Shown in pieces: positions 36,301-47,681 of a DNA stretch of 64,000 nucleotides (the first letter of the stretch is position 1; every line of letters starts with the position of its first letter). The translations under genes and the position numbers were made by a program. Location of the stretch: NCBI GenBank assembly GCA_964036155.1, contig OZ038422.1, positions 34,991,201 through 35,055,200 of the forward strand, in the 5' to 3' direction. This stretch comes from Diploscapter coronatus (taxonomy: Eukaryota; Nematoda; Chromadorea; Rhabditida; Rhabditidae). A model generated the notes under the pieces. The model was not told the DNA's origin, made no database searches, and saw nothing but the letters and a program-made list of their open reading frames with translations.

Positions 36301-38718
36301 ATATTTTTACTTTTATTTTTAATCAAATTCATTCAGATAATAAAAAATGCTGAATTTCAAGAAATGACGAAGCTTATGAATGTTTGATAACATTTTAAGG
36401 AAACATTTACTCTGAATTTGTCGTAGCGCCTCATAAGTAAACTCCTCTATTTCAAACGCTTGTGAAACTTATCAATGCGGATTTGTCGATTTTCGTAGAA
36501 AAAGATGGAGATTTTTAATGGCGTTTAAAATTGAGCTTGGAATTGGTCTTAGCAGCTCGTAAATAAAGTTCTCTATTTCGAGGAGTTTTGAAACATCACA
36601 TGTGTATTTTCGATTTTCATCAAAAAGATCGAGATTTGTATTTGTTTAACCTGGGTGACATCGCTGAAGTCGAGCAGCAAGTGGGAAGTATTTTCGATGC
36701 GGCACGTCATGTAGAGACAGGCCGCCACCACGTGAGTTCTGGAGAATTCAAATTGTCAAAAATAGGTAAGTTTCAAAAATCTTTCAAATTTTCTGAAAAC
36801 AACAACCCCATATTTTGATAAGGGTAATGAGACCAAGTTCGATTGAAAGTTCAGAATTATCAAAATCCAAGATCAACGAAGAGAGCAGCTTAGGACGTTC
36901 AAAGCTAATTTCTAAATATGTTTCAAAGAAAACTTAAAAGTACTTGAACGAGAAATCCAATGGGCGATTTGAAGCTCGTAACATTTGAATAAAATAAAGG
37001 AAATGTTCGGACCTCAGTCTTCCTCTGGTTAGATTTCTGGTGACGCACATCTTGAAGAAGTTGTGCGCCGTGTCGACGCAGTGTTGATTGATGCGCAGCT
37101 GGCTCGCTATCTGAAAATTTTATTTTCAATTTTGCTTAATTTTATCTTATTTATTTTTTATTTAATTTTTTTTACAGATAATTCAATTACTGAATATCTT
37201 CAATGTCGGGTGGTTTTATAAGAAACCCGCTTGAAACTTATCAAATCCGTTAACAATTGCTTTTTAGAGTCATTTTTGAGGAGCGGACTATTATCTAACA
37301 TTCATAATTGAAAAATTCCCTATTCAAACTAATCTTGAAGCGAATCCATCCCATTTTTAAAATTTATTCCCGAGCATGATATAGACCATTTCGTAATAAC
37401 TCGTATCAAAAATCTCATTTAATATACTTCCCTTGAAACATCTTCGAACTGCGCGGTTAGCCGCATGAAACGAGATAGTGCATATTTTTAAGAGACGGAA
37501 AGAAGACATGCTCCTCTATTCTCTCTCAAAACAATGTACTGTCCGTTTCATACGGGTAATCGCGCGATTTGAAAAAAAAAAGTCTGGACATATCTTAAAA
37601 ATTTGAATTTTTCAAAAAAAATTCACCTCCTCAATCAATTTTCTGCCCTTCTGGAAGGTGACCTCTCTGGACTCTTGCGAAGTCAGGCCGGGCACGCCCT
37701 GCAGACCGTGGGTCTGGCCGCGTTCAGCGGACACGAATTGACCTGAATTTTACAAATTTATTTATTTTTTCCATATTATTTTGCTGTTCAAATAAAATCG
37801 CATTCGAAATTTTGGATGAAAGTCCAAAGACCAAACCTCGTTCATGAACGAATGTGATGCAATATTGTGCGATCTTATATGCGCATCCCTTATTTGTTTC
37901 CGAAACCTCTCCTCTTAGAAATTCAATTTTCATATATAAAAAAATGAAAATAATACAAATTTTTTTTTTTTTTCCTAGCCTTATTATTCCCACTGGGTGG
38001 GGTCGGCTACCTTCGAGCTCGTAATGGAGCTCAGCCTTCTTATTGGGACAGTCGGCCTATCCTAGTCACACAGGACTAGTGGCCCGTCCCGAGGACAGAC
38101 TGTTGTTGTGTGCAACAGCCGAGGGATTTTTAGGCAATTTTTCTCGTGGTTTTATCCACTACCAACATTTCTTAACCCCCTTGGTTTGGGTAGGAGCGGG
38201 GGGCGAACTTGAGCCCTAGCTGTAGGCAGTAACACACAACCACTGCGCTACGCCGCTCTTGAAAATAATACAAATTTTCTATTAGAAATCAGAATTTTGT
38301 TTGGAAAAACTAAAAAGATAGAAGAATTTGAAATTTGTAAAATCTAAGCTTTCTGACCAACTAGCAGATGCCCAGATCCACCGGCCCTCTCGACGAACTG
38401 ATTCTCAGAGACGACCATCGACTCTTCGATGACCGTCCCGCACTGCATGCAGGTGGCATCTCCTGAATTTTTCTTTTTTTTCTTAAATATTGATTTTTAA
38501 AAATATTTTCTGTCCTTTAAAATGTTGACTTTATAAAGATTTTTTCTGTTGAAATTTATTTAGTTTCAAAAAGATACTGATTTGCGACAACAGAACTCAA
38601 AAAAGGACGAGTTTGGAAAAGACAAATAATTAAGAAAATTTGCTATTTTTCGGCTTCTACCTCTCGCATGATCCTCGTCGATTTCCGTGGAACCGCAGTT
38701 CTGGCACGCGCGACCCAT
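30378..38718 (-). CDS. brf-1: TFIIIB subunit BRF1 (RNA polymerase III initiation)
   Basis: Twenty-three exons: 38718-38661, 38462-38358, 37742-37627, 37110-37013, 36738-36651, 36211-36077, 35548-35442, 35186-35045, 34818-34717, 34532-34427, 34359-34272, 34014-33818, 33610-33499, 33320-33188, 33001-32873, 32706-32638, 32492-32410, 32233-32108, 31777-31678, 31514-31351, 31114-30916, 30761-30683, 30502-30378; 886 residues. An N-terminal zinc ribbon (C5, C8, C24, C27) is followed by two TFIIB-type cyclin folds (about 80-285), including [18 protein letters not shown]. The BRF1-only homology block [16 protein letters not shown] starts near 448 and separates it from TFIIB. BRF1 binds TBP and recruits Pol III to tRNA and 5S genes. 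The last 220 residues are a Pro/Ala/Gln-rich tail with repeated TQEK words. The ATG lies 42 nt after TTTTCCAG. Introns host a SINE and hairpins. Confidence 0.93.
31836..31925. repeat. inverted-repeat element, arm type E
   Basis: GGCTCCCTTGTACTTGTCAGCGG pairs with CCGCCGACAAATACAGGGAGCTT (one or two mismatches). Located in a brf-1 intron. Confidence 0.7.
37441..37575. repeat. hairpin element, arm type A with extended arm
   Basis: The outer arms TCGAACTGCGCGGTTAGC and GGTAATCGCGCGATTTGA enclose CATGAAACGAGATAGTGCAT, GAGACGGAAAGAAGACATGC and CCGTTTCATACG. Lies in a brf-1 intron. Confidence 0.7.
37945..38278 (-). mobile_element. tRNA-derived SINE with 19-bp target-site duplication
   Basis: The element occupies 37964-38259 on the minus strand in a brf-1 intron. 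Read on that strand, its 5' end resembles a tRNA gene: an A box TAGCGCAGTGGT at about 38253-38242 and a B-box-like CAAGTTCGCCCC near 38210-38199. A tRNA-unrelated body follows, and the 3' end is an A run (T run at 37961-37973 on the plus strand). TGAAAATAATACAAATTTT is repeated exactly at 37945-37963 and 38260-38278, the mark of LINE-driven insertion. The exact duplication and long A tail point to a recent insertion. The body matches no SINE family I can name. Confidence 0.85.
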
Positions 38719-39599
38719 CGTTCAGACAAAATTGCTGCTTTCCTTCGTTTCTTCTTTACAATTTTCTGGAAAAGAAAAATAAAATTAGAATTAAAGCAAA
38801 TTTAAAAAATAGATAAATAAAAACAACGACGAAAAGAAAGCCGCCTTGAAAAATGACATCTGTTGAATGAAAATTTGGTCAGGTTATTTATTTTATCAAG
38901 AAGGATTTTTCATGTAGAAGAGAAACTTCCAAGAAAGTCGAGAAAAATAAATAAATTTAGGAGAATGGAGAAAAAGAAAAAAAAACTCATGAAAAACTGC
39001 AAAAATGAGTTGTCATTTCAATCACTTGACTAAAACCGTTAAAAGTCGAAATTTGGCAAGTTGATAATTTTCTCAGTCGATCCTATCAGGGTTTTTGATA
39101 AAATTTTTGAAAACATCCGAAAAATCCACTTTCAAAAAGGGAAAATGCGAAGATTTGCGATAAAATGTGAACCAAGGCTAAACAGACGCAGCGACGCATA
39201 CAAGTGCAGTGTGACACGCAGAGAAAGAGAGAGGGAGAAATATCGAGGGGAAAGAGAGAAAAGAAAGAAAGAAAAGGAAGAAATAGCGTTAATCACCGAA
39301 ATTGATCGAATTTCTATCAATTTTCAGTTGTTTTTTGTTATTATTTTTTGTAAGAAAAAAGATTAAACAAATCAAGACTTGTTGCAAAAATTATAAAAAT
39401 GATCACTTAAAAAATTAATTCTTTTCCTGTCTCTTAGGTTTTGACGGAACCGCGGAGACTCCCAGGCGTCTTGTAGCTGTTTGAAGTGGCTATTAGTGGT
39501 GGTATTGTTATTTATCCGTTGATGATCCAACTTATAGCATCGACTCAGGCATCGAATTACGAAAGCCATACTAAAATACAAATTTAGGGATTCATTTTT

Positions 39600-39718
39600 G
39601 GCAACTGCTATTTGACGAGATGACGAGATTTATATTTGCCTACTCTATTTTGCTCTAATTTCTTTCTTCCCTTCCTTCCCCTATCCCTAGCTATAGGTCT
39701 CGTTATATAGTAATTGTC
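39600..39718. repeat. inverted-repeat element, arm type D
   Basis: GGCAACTGCTATTTGACGAGATGACGAG at one end and CTATAGGTCTCGTTATATAGTAATTG at the other. The central TTCTTCCCTTCCTTCCCCTA is shared with 44707-44826, which matches over the full length. Confidence 0.7.
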
Positions 39719-41671
39719 ATTTTTTATTTTAAAATTCTTATCATTTTTCCTAAACTAAATACGAAAGACTCAGGCATAAGAGATTATGAAGGGCATACTA
39801 AGTTGAAATTTCCAGATTCATTTTTAGATCTTTAGATTCATCTCATTCCTTTTTAAACGGCATAGAAGCTCAAAGTTTAGTCTGAACAAAAATTTTCAGA
39901 TCTACTTGTAGACCCAACTATTATTAAAGGCAACAACTAATCTCAACCTTTTCCTATAGATTTAGCTAAACTTGAGAATAAAAGTGTTATCTTTGATAAA
40001 TTGAAAGAAGCTTATACAACCAGAAAAATCCCTATTAGAGCGATGCAAAGCTGGACTTCATTGAATAAGAATCAATCCTAAGAAGGACTTTCGTCAAACG
40101 AAGAAAATATGCGGGGGTAGATCGCAAAGGGAAGTGGCGAATGTTGCACAAAATTCGTGAACGCTTTGACGATCGTCCTCTCTGGGACTGTTTTCTGTAC
40201 ATTTTCGATAAGAAGCTTCATTCTAAAGTTTGGGGTTCGGGGGTAAAAGTTAGATTTCTTAGGGGTCGAAATAGCCATTTGTTAGATTTTTGTTCAACGG
40301 AAACCTGTCTATTGAACAGAAGCTATTCAATGGAAGCTAATTATCAGATTATTTTTAGTTTCATATACTATCCCTTTAATTTATTTAAAACGTGCAAGAG
40401 AAAAGATGTTTAACATCTTTCTAACTATATTCTTTATTCCAAGTTTTCGAATAGTTTGCATTCAAACATCGAAAAATTTACGTGAGCTGGCAATTTCTTC
40501 GCAAACACAATCGAGTTTGTTGGTCTCTGGCTCATTTTGTAGTCTGTACTTTACATTTTTAACTCTCAAAACCCCACACTTAAATTGCATATTTAATGGT
40601 AATTTAAAGAAGGATCGAAACTTGTTTAAGGCACTCTATTCGATATGCCTTCTGACATTTAGGACTAATAATTATTATAAATTATTCTTCCAGAAATTCT
40701 CATAATTTTACTTCCCCATTCCTAAAAGAAGTCTTGATAATCGTGCCAACTCTCAATTCGTCATCCCCGTTAGATTTTTTCAGAATCATAATATTGCTGA
40801 TGCCCGAATCTGGGAGGTGTACAAAGCGGTGCAGTTATTTTTAGTGGTTAGAAAATCGAGAAATAGCACGCGAAAAGGAAAGAGACTAGCCTGAAATCGC
40901 TTCTTTCTCTCCTTATTTTCGACCTCTCCGACTTCGGCATCAAAAATAATTAGTTTCGAATGATGCATCTATAACCTATCTACATTTTCCTAGATTTTCC
41001 CCTTCTTACTCACTCCTTCCTTAAGACCAATTTCCAATTAATGCCAGAGTTTGTTTCTAGGAATTCATTTCTAATTTTCTATAAAAGTCTTTGCGATAAC
41101 CCCATTCTCCCCCTATTTCAGATCATTCGGGTTTATTTTATTCCTAGAACGTTCCAAGTAATTTTCATAAACATAACTTTCGCAGGGTCAAAACTCCTCA
41201 TTCAATCTAGTCGGGATATTCATTTCCAAACTTAAACTTTTTTCCTTACCTCGATTAATTATCCGTTCATATTTACCCTAATCTAAATGATGGACACATT
41301 TTATCTACACCGAGTTTTTCCGCACTTTATCGAAATTGCTCAGCGCTAGACTTCACGCTTGAGTTTGTTTTGAATTGAAAGAAACTTGGACACTATTTCT
41401 CATGCGCCCCCTGCTACGATTCAGCGTTTTCGTCGAGTACAATTTAATAGATTTCTGAAATTTTTAGGTAGTTACTTCCTCGTATAGATTTAACTTACTA
41501 CTTTATCTTATTTTCTCTATTCATTAGTGTTACTTCTTCAGTTTTTAGATCAATATACCTATTATATTCAGGCTTAACATGAATTCTACTCTCAGACAAC
41601 ATCTGAACCACATAATTTCCAATCTATTTGTTGCGACATTTTCTATCTTCAATTTTTTCGGATAGGAGGGA

Positions 41672-41724
41672 CGATTTGTACCAAAATTGTAGAAGCTTCC
41701 CTTCGTAAATTTTGGTACAAATCG
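41672..41724. repeat. perfect 17-bp stem hairpin
   Basis: CGATTTGTACCAAAATT (41672-41688) and AATTTTGGTACAAATCG (41708-41724) are exact reverse complements around a 19-nt loop that itself contains GAAGCTTC. No gene around it. It could be a structured RNA or the remains of an element. Confidence 0.7.
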
Positions 41725-41989
41725 CCTCCAGCCCAAATTCTTCACATATTATTTGCAAATATTTCACCTTCGTGCGTCATTTTATGGTTGGTTTGTGATC
41801 CCTCAAACTTAATCTACTTCTATATTTCGAAATCGCAAATCTAATTATCCAAGCATGAAATTCCGATCAAAATTCATTACTTTCATTTGTTTGAAAAGTT
41901 GCAATAAGACTTTTGAAAACAAAATTTTATTTTCAAGGCTCTCTTGGAAATTTCGAAAATTTTGAAAAATTCGAAAAATTTCGACGATT

Positions 41990-44900
41990 TTATCGTCTGG
42001 TTCCATCCTCGAAGAACACACCACCGTCGATGGCGCAGTACTTGGGGCAGATTCCCTAAAATTCGAAATATAAGACTATCAAAATTAGAAGATCCCTAAT
42101 AATAAATAAATGATCCGTTATATAAATAATTCGAACTATGGAGAATTTTCGTTAAGAAAATCTTTCAATAATAAATCGAAGATCTTTTATAAAAGAATAG
42201 AAATATGCTTCGAAGTTTTGAAAGGGAAGATTAACATTTATAAAACCTAATTTTAGAAAAAAAATTAAAACTAAGTCTAGGGACATAGATGAAAAATCGC
42301 GCACCTTCTCTCCTGCCCCACCGTTTGCTCCAGGGTTCTATAAATTGGGTTAAGGCAATAATTAAATTACGAAAAAAGAAGGTAAAGCATACTCCTGGGG
42401 CGCCCTGAAATGGATATATTATTACTTTACCGACCAGAATCCATTATAAAGGCAGCGTACCGGATTTCTGAAAATGCTCATTCAGACTCTTATAATTTAT
42501 AAAGCAAAATCGAGTAAATTTTACCCATCTGGGCCGGGTGCTGAAAATATACAAAATCACTTTTTCCGATTTACTTTTTAAAACTCACGTCCAGGGGGTC
42601 CTTAAAATATATGCCATTTATAATTGACTTAACACATTTTGTTTTAACGCGTCTGTCTCTCGAGTTCAAACGTATCATTTTAACCTTTGAGCTAGCGTTA
42701 ACAATAGCGTTAAATCGATTATGAAACGCGTACCAGGAGGTCCTAAATATTGGAATTTAGCTCAAAGAATTCTAATTCGAAATAACTTACCCTTTGGACC
42801 AGCGCCTCCTCCCGAGCTGCTTCCAGGTTGACCTGGGGGCTAAAATGTCGTCGATAGAAATTTGGGTGTTTCTTGGTTGAATAAAACTGACTCCTTTCGG
42901 GCCAGGGGGTCCAGGTGCTAAAATTATGCGTTAAAAATTGTTTTAAGGAAAATCTCTAGAAACTTACGTCCAGCAGGTCCTGAAATCAATCCAGATCAGT
43001 TCGGTATAGACGGAAGTGAATTATATCAGAATTAATCAAAAGTGGAATCAAGCGTGTTTAAAAATGAAAGCCTTTAAAGCCACTAAAAAATTCTGACATA
43101 ACACACAATACCTGGCTGTGGAGCGTCTCCCTGCTGGGATTGACCGGGTTGACCTATTTGTTAATTTTCAAGCCCTAAATTTAGGTACAATCAAATACCA
43201 GCGGGTCCCTAAACTTATAGCGTTATGCTAATTTAACTTTTTATCAAATTATACGGGTGGTCCTCCGCTTCCCTGCAAAATATCACTTTTCGCTGATCAA
43301 AATCCAATGAAAAGGTCGACTTACGGGGTTTCCAGCAGGTCCTATAATCAGATCCGGTCAATTTAACCCTGATTTTGTTTGCCAAGTCTAGTGTTTTTGT
43401 ATAAAATTCCAGATTTAGCATGAAAACCAGGGCTAGATTAAACATTATTGGCGGTACCTGGTGGGCCTCTGAACGATTTTTTTTTGTTTTTAAAAAATGA
43501 GGACTTACGGAGGGCCCTCGGGGCCTGGGCCTCCTGGTCCAGCTCCATTTCCTGGGGCACCATCTGAAATTTGTCTTGATTTGGGGTTTTTTGTTTGAAG
43601 AAAACCTTGTCCATTGTCGCCCGGAGCTCCAGCTGGCTGGAATCACGATGATTAACTCGATAGTCATTAGCTTTAAATGGCGTCTTCGAAAGGGTACACT
43701 TTTGATTATGGGGCCCTCGAATGCCATTCCCTTTCGAAAATGGTGGTAACTTTTCGACACAAGCCGTTTCAACTTAAAGAAAACCCTACTCCGGGTGGTC
43801 CGCTGAAATTCGATTCTGGGTAAATTTCGGAGTTGATAGATGAAAAAAAAACTTACGGAGGTCCAGGCGGACAAGGTTTGCATGGTGGTGGCGTCAGCGG
43901 GGTGCATGGAGGAGAGCCTCTTTTTCCTGGGGCTCCCTTAAATTTTTCTCCGATATTCTTTGGCTACTATCCTAAATGAAATTTTCAAACCGGTGCTCCA
44001 GGCGCGCCCTAAATTTAGATGTTCAAGTTTCGACTTAGTTTAATTCGCCCTACAGGTTTTCCGGGTCGCCCTTAAACGTCGAAGAGATAATCATAGCCAA
44101 TTTATACAATTTCAATAGAAATTGAGTATGAATATCGCGTACCGGGTTTTCTGAAATTTATCATCAAAACTATACTCAAATGCTAGGATGAGCAAATAAC
44201 GGTCGACGAACCCTGGTGCTCCAGCGGCTAAAAAGTGATTATTAGTTAACTTTCAAGCAGAAAAGAAACTAACGTCCTGGTGGTCCTGAAATCGCCGCAT
44301 TCATATGTTCAATTTAGCTTCCGAGGTAAAAATTAACGTTGATTTTAATTTTTGACACCCGAAGCAGGACCATAAATATTTAGACACGCATAACGAGATA
44401 GTGTATCTTTTCGAGAGATCATAGGGAGAGGATGCTCTTTTCTCTCCTTCGAAAATACGCACTATCTCGTTATGCGTGCACACGCGCGTGTCTAGCACAT
44501 TTACAGCCCTGTCCCGAAGCTAAATCAACAATGAATCTCCGGACCTGGTCTGCAGCATCCTGAGCACCCCCCTCCAGAGGATCCATGAGAGCCGCCACCG
44601 GCGTTGTAGCTCTGGCTCGATCCGCCGTGAGAGAAGGCAGAGCCTCCGCCCTGGAAATTCCATTCAAATCAGCTTTCCCTTTTGGTTTGAGGAGATGCTG
44701 ATAAAGAGCAACTGCTATTTGACGAGATGACGAGACCTATCTTTCCCCACGCCGTTTCGCCCTACTTTCCTTCCCTTCCCTATCTCTAACTATAGGTGTC
44801 TCGTCGCCCCATCGTATAGTAGTTGCCTGATAAAGACGTACCTGGTTGTAGGCATCACGGATGGTTCTGTTGTGGACGGGGTTGACGTCCTTCAGCGAGT

Positions 44901-45361
44901 GCACCTCGGACCAGATGTCTCTGGCGGAGCCCTGGAAGTGAAAATTTTGAGTTATAGCGTTGCGAGATACTATGATATTTGATGTCCAAATAATTTTGGT
45001 AGCAGAATCTCAATCAGTTCTCGAAATTGAATAAAATGACGATTTATGCCTTCAAGTCAAGCTCCATAACTTGGATTGAAACAAGTCATCCAGTCTTGCC
45101 GAAGCTCTGCTTCTAATACATTCAACTTCAGAAGCATAATGCATACAAACTTTGAGCCGACTTGAATATCTGTGATTGAAACTGAAGTCCGACCTTGCAG
45201 AAGTTGACATCGCCGTGGACTTGTCGCTTGACGTTGTGGACGAAGTTGTAGACCATCGGCAGAGTGACGAAGATGGACACGATCGAGATGACGGAGAACA
45301 CGACAGCCGTCGACAGAACGATGCGGTACGCGCGGATGCGCATGTCGATTTCGTCCATCAT
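41990..45361 (-). CDS. cuticle collagen split into 27 exons
   Basis: Exons: 45361-45194, 44931-44842, 44650-44545, 44285-44274, 44227-44212, 44150-44143, 44070-44054, 44008-43991, 43936-43857, 43802-43790, 43636-43606, 43563-43509, 43468-43458, 43341-43325, 43272-43255, 43208-43199, 43153-43112, 42979-42968, 42917-42892, 42839-42791, 42742-42734, 42600-42589, 42540-42525, 42467-42461, 42404-42393, 42337-42305, 42055-41990. They sum to 954 nt in one frame, 317 residues, the usual cuticle-collagen size. Every junction is GT-AG. The N-terminus has the collagen TM domain (AYRIVLSTAVVFSV, then LPMVYNFVHNVKRQ and VNFCK). CSGCCRP follows, then Gly-X-Y repeats interrupted by a Cys-Pro linker (PPCTPLTPPPCKPCPPG). 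It ends with GICPKYCAIDGGVFFEDGTRR, the standard nematode signature. The protein is secreted by the hypodermis into the cuticle. Sixteen exons are only 7-18 nt, coding one or two triplets each. Confidence 0.9.
44389..44499. repeat. hairpin element, arm type C (copy 1)
   Basis: TAGACACGCATAACGAGATAGTG pairs with CACTATCTCGTTATGCGTG, then the right arm continues CACACGCGCGTGTCTAGCAC. The core TATCTTTTCGAGAGA...GATGCTCTTTTCTCTC is the shared one. It sits in the intron between collagen exons 3 and 4. Confidence 0.8.
44707..44826. repeat. inverted-repeat element, arm type D
   Basis: Starts GCAACTGCTATTTGACGAGA and ends ATAGTAGTTGC; TTTCCTTCCCTTCCCTATCT is the pyrimidine centre. Nearly the same as 39600-39718. 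Located in collagen intron 2. Confidence 0.75.
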
Positions 45362-47681
45362 CTTTTCCGGATTAATGCAGATTTGGTTCAATCACTACAA
45401 TTTTCTTATTGCGTGAACAAATCTGTATGTAATAAGATAGCTAAGAAATGAAAAATAAGAATGTAGATTTGGAAATATAGAATTTTCGCATTATGTGTAT
45501 AATGAAAAGGCAATCTTTTACGATTTCTGAGGCTACATCAACACGCAACAAGACATTCAACAAAATTCGCAAAAACATCAAGGAAAATGAATAACTTCCA
45601 CGACTTCTCCGACCTTTTATAACAGTTGAACGAGAGATAAGGCAGTGATAAGGAAATTATCGCAAGCCAAATTCTCTATCTACACGCGAATTGTATTGGT
45701 GGTTGTTGTGACCTCTGCACAGCTAGACGAAAGACTTGTTTTGGCTTCCGACGACTTTGTTTGACTGTACTGGCTGGAGATAGGCAGACTGAAACTGGTA
45801 TTATTGGCCTAGAATTCCAAACTGTTCGTACATTCATTCATTGAAATATTTGTTTACATGCAAGGACAAGACAGTATATATGAAAGTGAACAATAAGGTG
45901 CTAATTGATTAGAAGTTAAAGACGAACAATGAAAATATAGGCCTTGTTCAGATTGTAACGAATTTTGGGTTGACTTCGAATTAGTGGAAAAATACATTTT
46001 AAAAAATCAACTGAAAATGATACTCTTTAAAAATGAACAAAAATTTCACGTAAAATCTTTTCAAGTACAGAAAAGCCGATCCTTTTCTGAAAAAGTCTAT
46101 TCTTAAGTCCAGGAAAGTCGATCCCAGACTAGCGTGTTTTACTCGGCCCCCCGTTTTCCGCGACTTGAAATAACAACGTTTTTCGTGAGCTCTTTGATGC
46201 ATTGGAATTGAAAATGTGTGTGACTCTCTTGACTTCATGCCTGGAAATACTCGGACTCTCAATTCTGCTCATGCTGAATGATGGACAATTCTCTCATCAT
46301 CAATATCGCCTATTTTCTTCTTTCCTCCCATTTTTGGCAAAACTTTATCCCCAAGTTTCCTATGTTGGAATTGGTCTTTTGATTTATAATATAGAAAATC
46401 TTAGCGTTTTTAAATCTATCATAGTCTTAAAATCTCTATCTCTAGAATGATTTTTAAACTTGTATTGCTTTTTCGGGATTTGTGAAGATTTATTCTAAAG
46501 AATCCATCTATTTTTGCTCCTTCCGTGACATTATTAAAAATTTAGTAATAGTAAGAGCGCATAAATCTATGTTAATTTAAGTTTCTAATACTCAAGATTT
46601 TCACAATTCCCGATTTATCCCTATTTTTCTGATTAACATTCACGTTAACGTATCTTATCCTCTGAAAGGCCAGTACAAATAACCGTATTTGTAGTTTTCG
46701 CCATTAAATAACAAAAGTATGTGTCTATTTATTGGGCGCAATGTTAATTCATTTCGTATTCCCTAGACGAGCTAATTTAGTCCGTTGAGACATGACCTAC
46801 GCCTTATTAAACGATAATGAGTTTAGCATAGATCTTATTCTTACGCTTAAACTTAATTTAGCGAAGAACGATGAACAGATTTTCGTTTATCATTGCTTAA
46901 GTAATTTTTAAATTTATATAAGCCTTTTTCTCCTTTATTCTTAAATCCGATTTGTCGAAAGATGATGAGCAGAGATCCGCATTTATCAGTTTAAGTAATT
47001 TAAAGATTTAAGCAAACAAGTTTATGCTCTTATCTAATTAGTCGCGTTGTAGTTCTGTGCACTGATGCGCATTAAGGCTTAGATTCTTAACGAGTAGCAA
47101 ACCTAGGGAGGGACGATTACCAGAAATCCTTTGCGACCTGCTCCCAGTATATTTTCTTAATAAATTTCTCCTTAGTCTGTAATTAGTAAAAACTTTTGCC
47201 AGTGCGACCTGGTATCATAACTGTGATTTCGCTCTTGCGATCTACTCCCCATGTTCTTTTTCCAACGAAAGTGCTCCCTAGGTCTGACGAATAGTAAGTC
47301 TATTTTTACCCAACTAATGCCATCGACGAACGTTTCATTTAATACTAAACATAATCAGGTTAAGAGTGATATTTTGTTAGAATAATACTAGCTAATTATG
47401 CGCAATACACTCTGAACTATAGCAGTTAATGATATCTAGTCTTGAATTGCAAAGGTTGTTGTTCTCATGAATTCTTTGCTCTTTCCCCTATTATTTATAC
47501 AAATTCATCTGCTCGTCTTTTTTTAAAGAAAAGATTGACATTAATTTTGAGAAATGCGTAATATTTTATTCGTGCTCTAAATTTAAAATCGTCTCGACAT
47601 TTTTGAAAGAGCCGACTTTATTTACTTCATTTTCTTTCGAATATTACGATTTTTCAGATATTTGTAGTGATTAAAATTAAA
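45362..47681. other. 2.3-kb intergenic region between divergent collagen and sre genes
   Basis: It should contain both promoters; no specific site is claimed. No exon chain found; the open frame at 46202-46450 is hydrophobic but isolated. A dispersed repeat lies at 47140-47290. Confidence 0.45.
47140..47290 (+). repeat. dispersed repeat, copy 2
   Basis: Blocks CAGTGCGACCTGGTATCATAA, GATTTCGCTCTTGCGATCTA and GAAAGTGCTCCCTAGGTCTG correspond to those at 17690-17825 in the same order. Confidence 0.6.

Larger units (their letters stand above)
38719..41989. other. 3.3-kb intergenic region
   Basis: No convincing exons. Around 39220-39290 is a purine-rich GAGAAAG tract. Open frames at 40141-40413 and 40406-40705 have no family resemblance. 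Includes the type D element at 39600-39718 and a hairpin at 41672-41724. The first ~100 bp belong to the brf-1 5' region (splice acceptor TTTTCCAG near 38767 on the minus strand). Confidence 0.45.

Noticed and set aside
37964..38259. A functional tRNA gene
   Set aside because: Only the head is tRNA-like. The B box is degenerate, no cloverleaf was evident, and a long unrelated body, A tail and target duplication show a SINE.
30378..38718. TFIIB rather than BRF1
   Set aside because: The zinc ribbon and cyclin folds are shared, but the BRF1-only block [16 protein letters not shown] and the 886-residue length are not found in TFIIB.
39061..39366. 101-residue open frame in the GAGAAAG tract
   Set aside because: The composition comes from a purine-rich simple sequence; no splice context or family resemblance.
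43233..43907. 224-residue minus-strand open frame inside the collagen locus
   Set aside because: It reads straight through collagen exons and introns in mixed frames. The spliced 27-exon chain explains the Gly-X-Y coding and both collagen termini.
41990..45361. Collagen introns inserted at CAG|G proto-splice sites created by CCAGGA repeats
   Set aside because: Only about six of 26 junctions have AAG or CAG followed by G. Junctions are spread over all three phases (11 phase 0, 11 phase 1, 4 phase 2), so one simple target rule does not fit.
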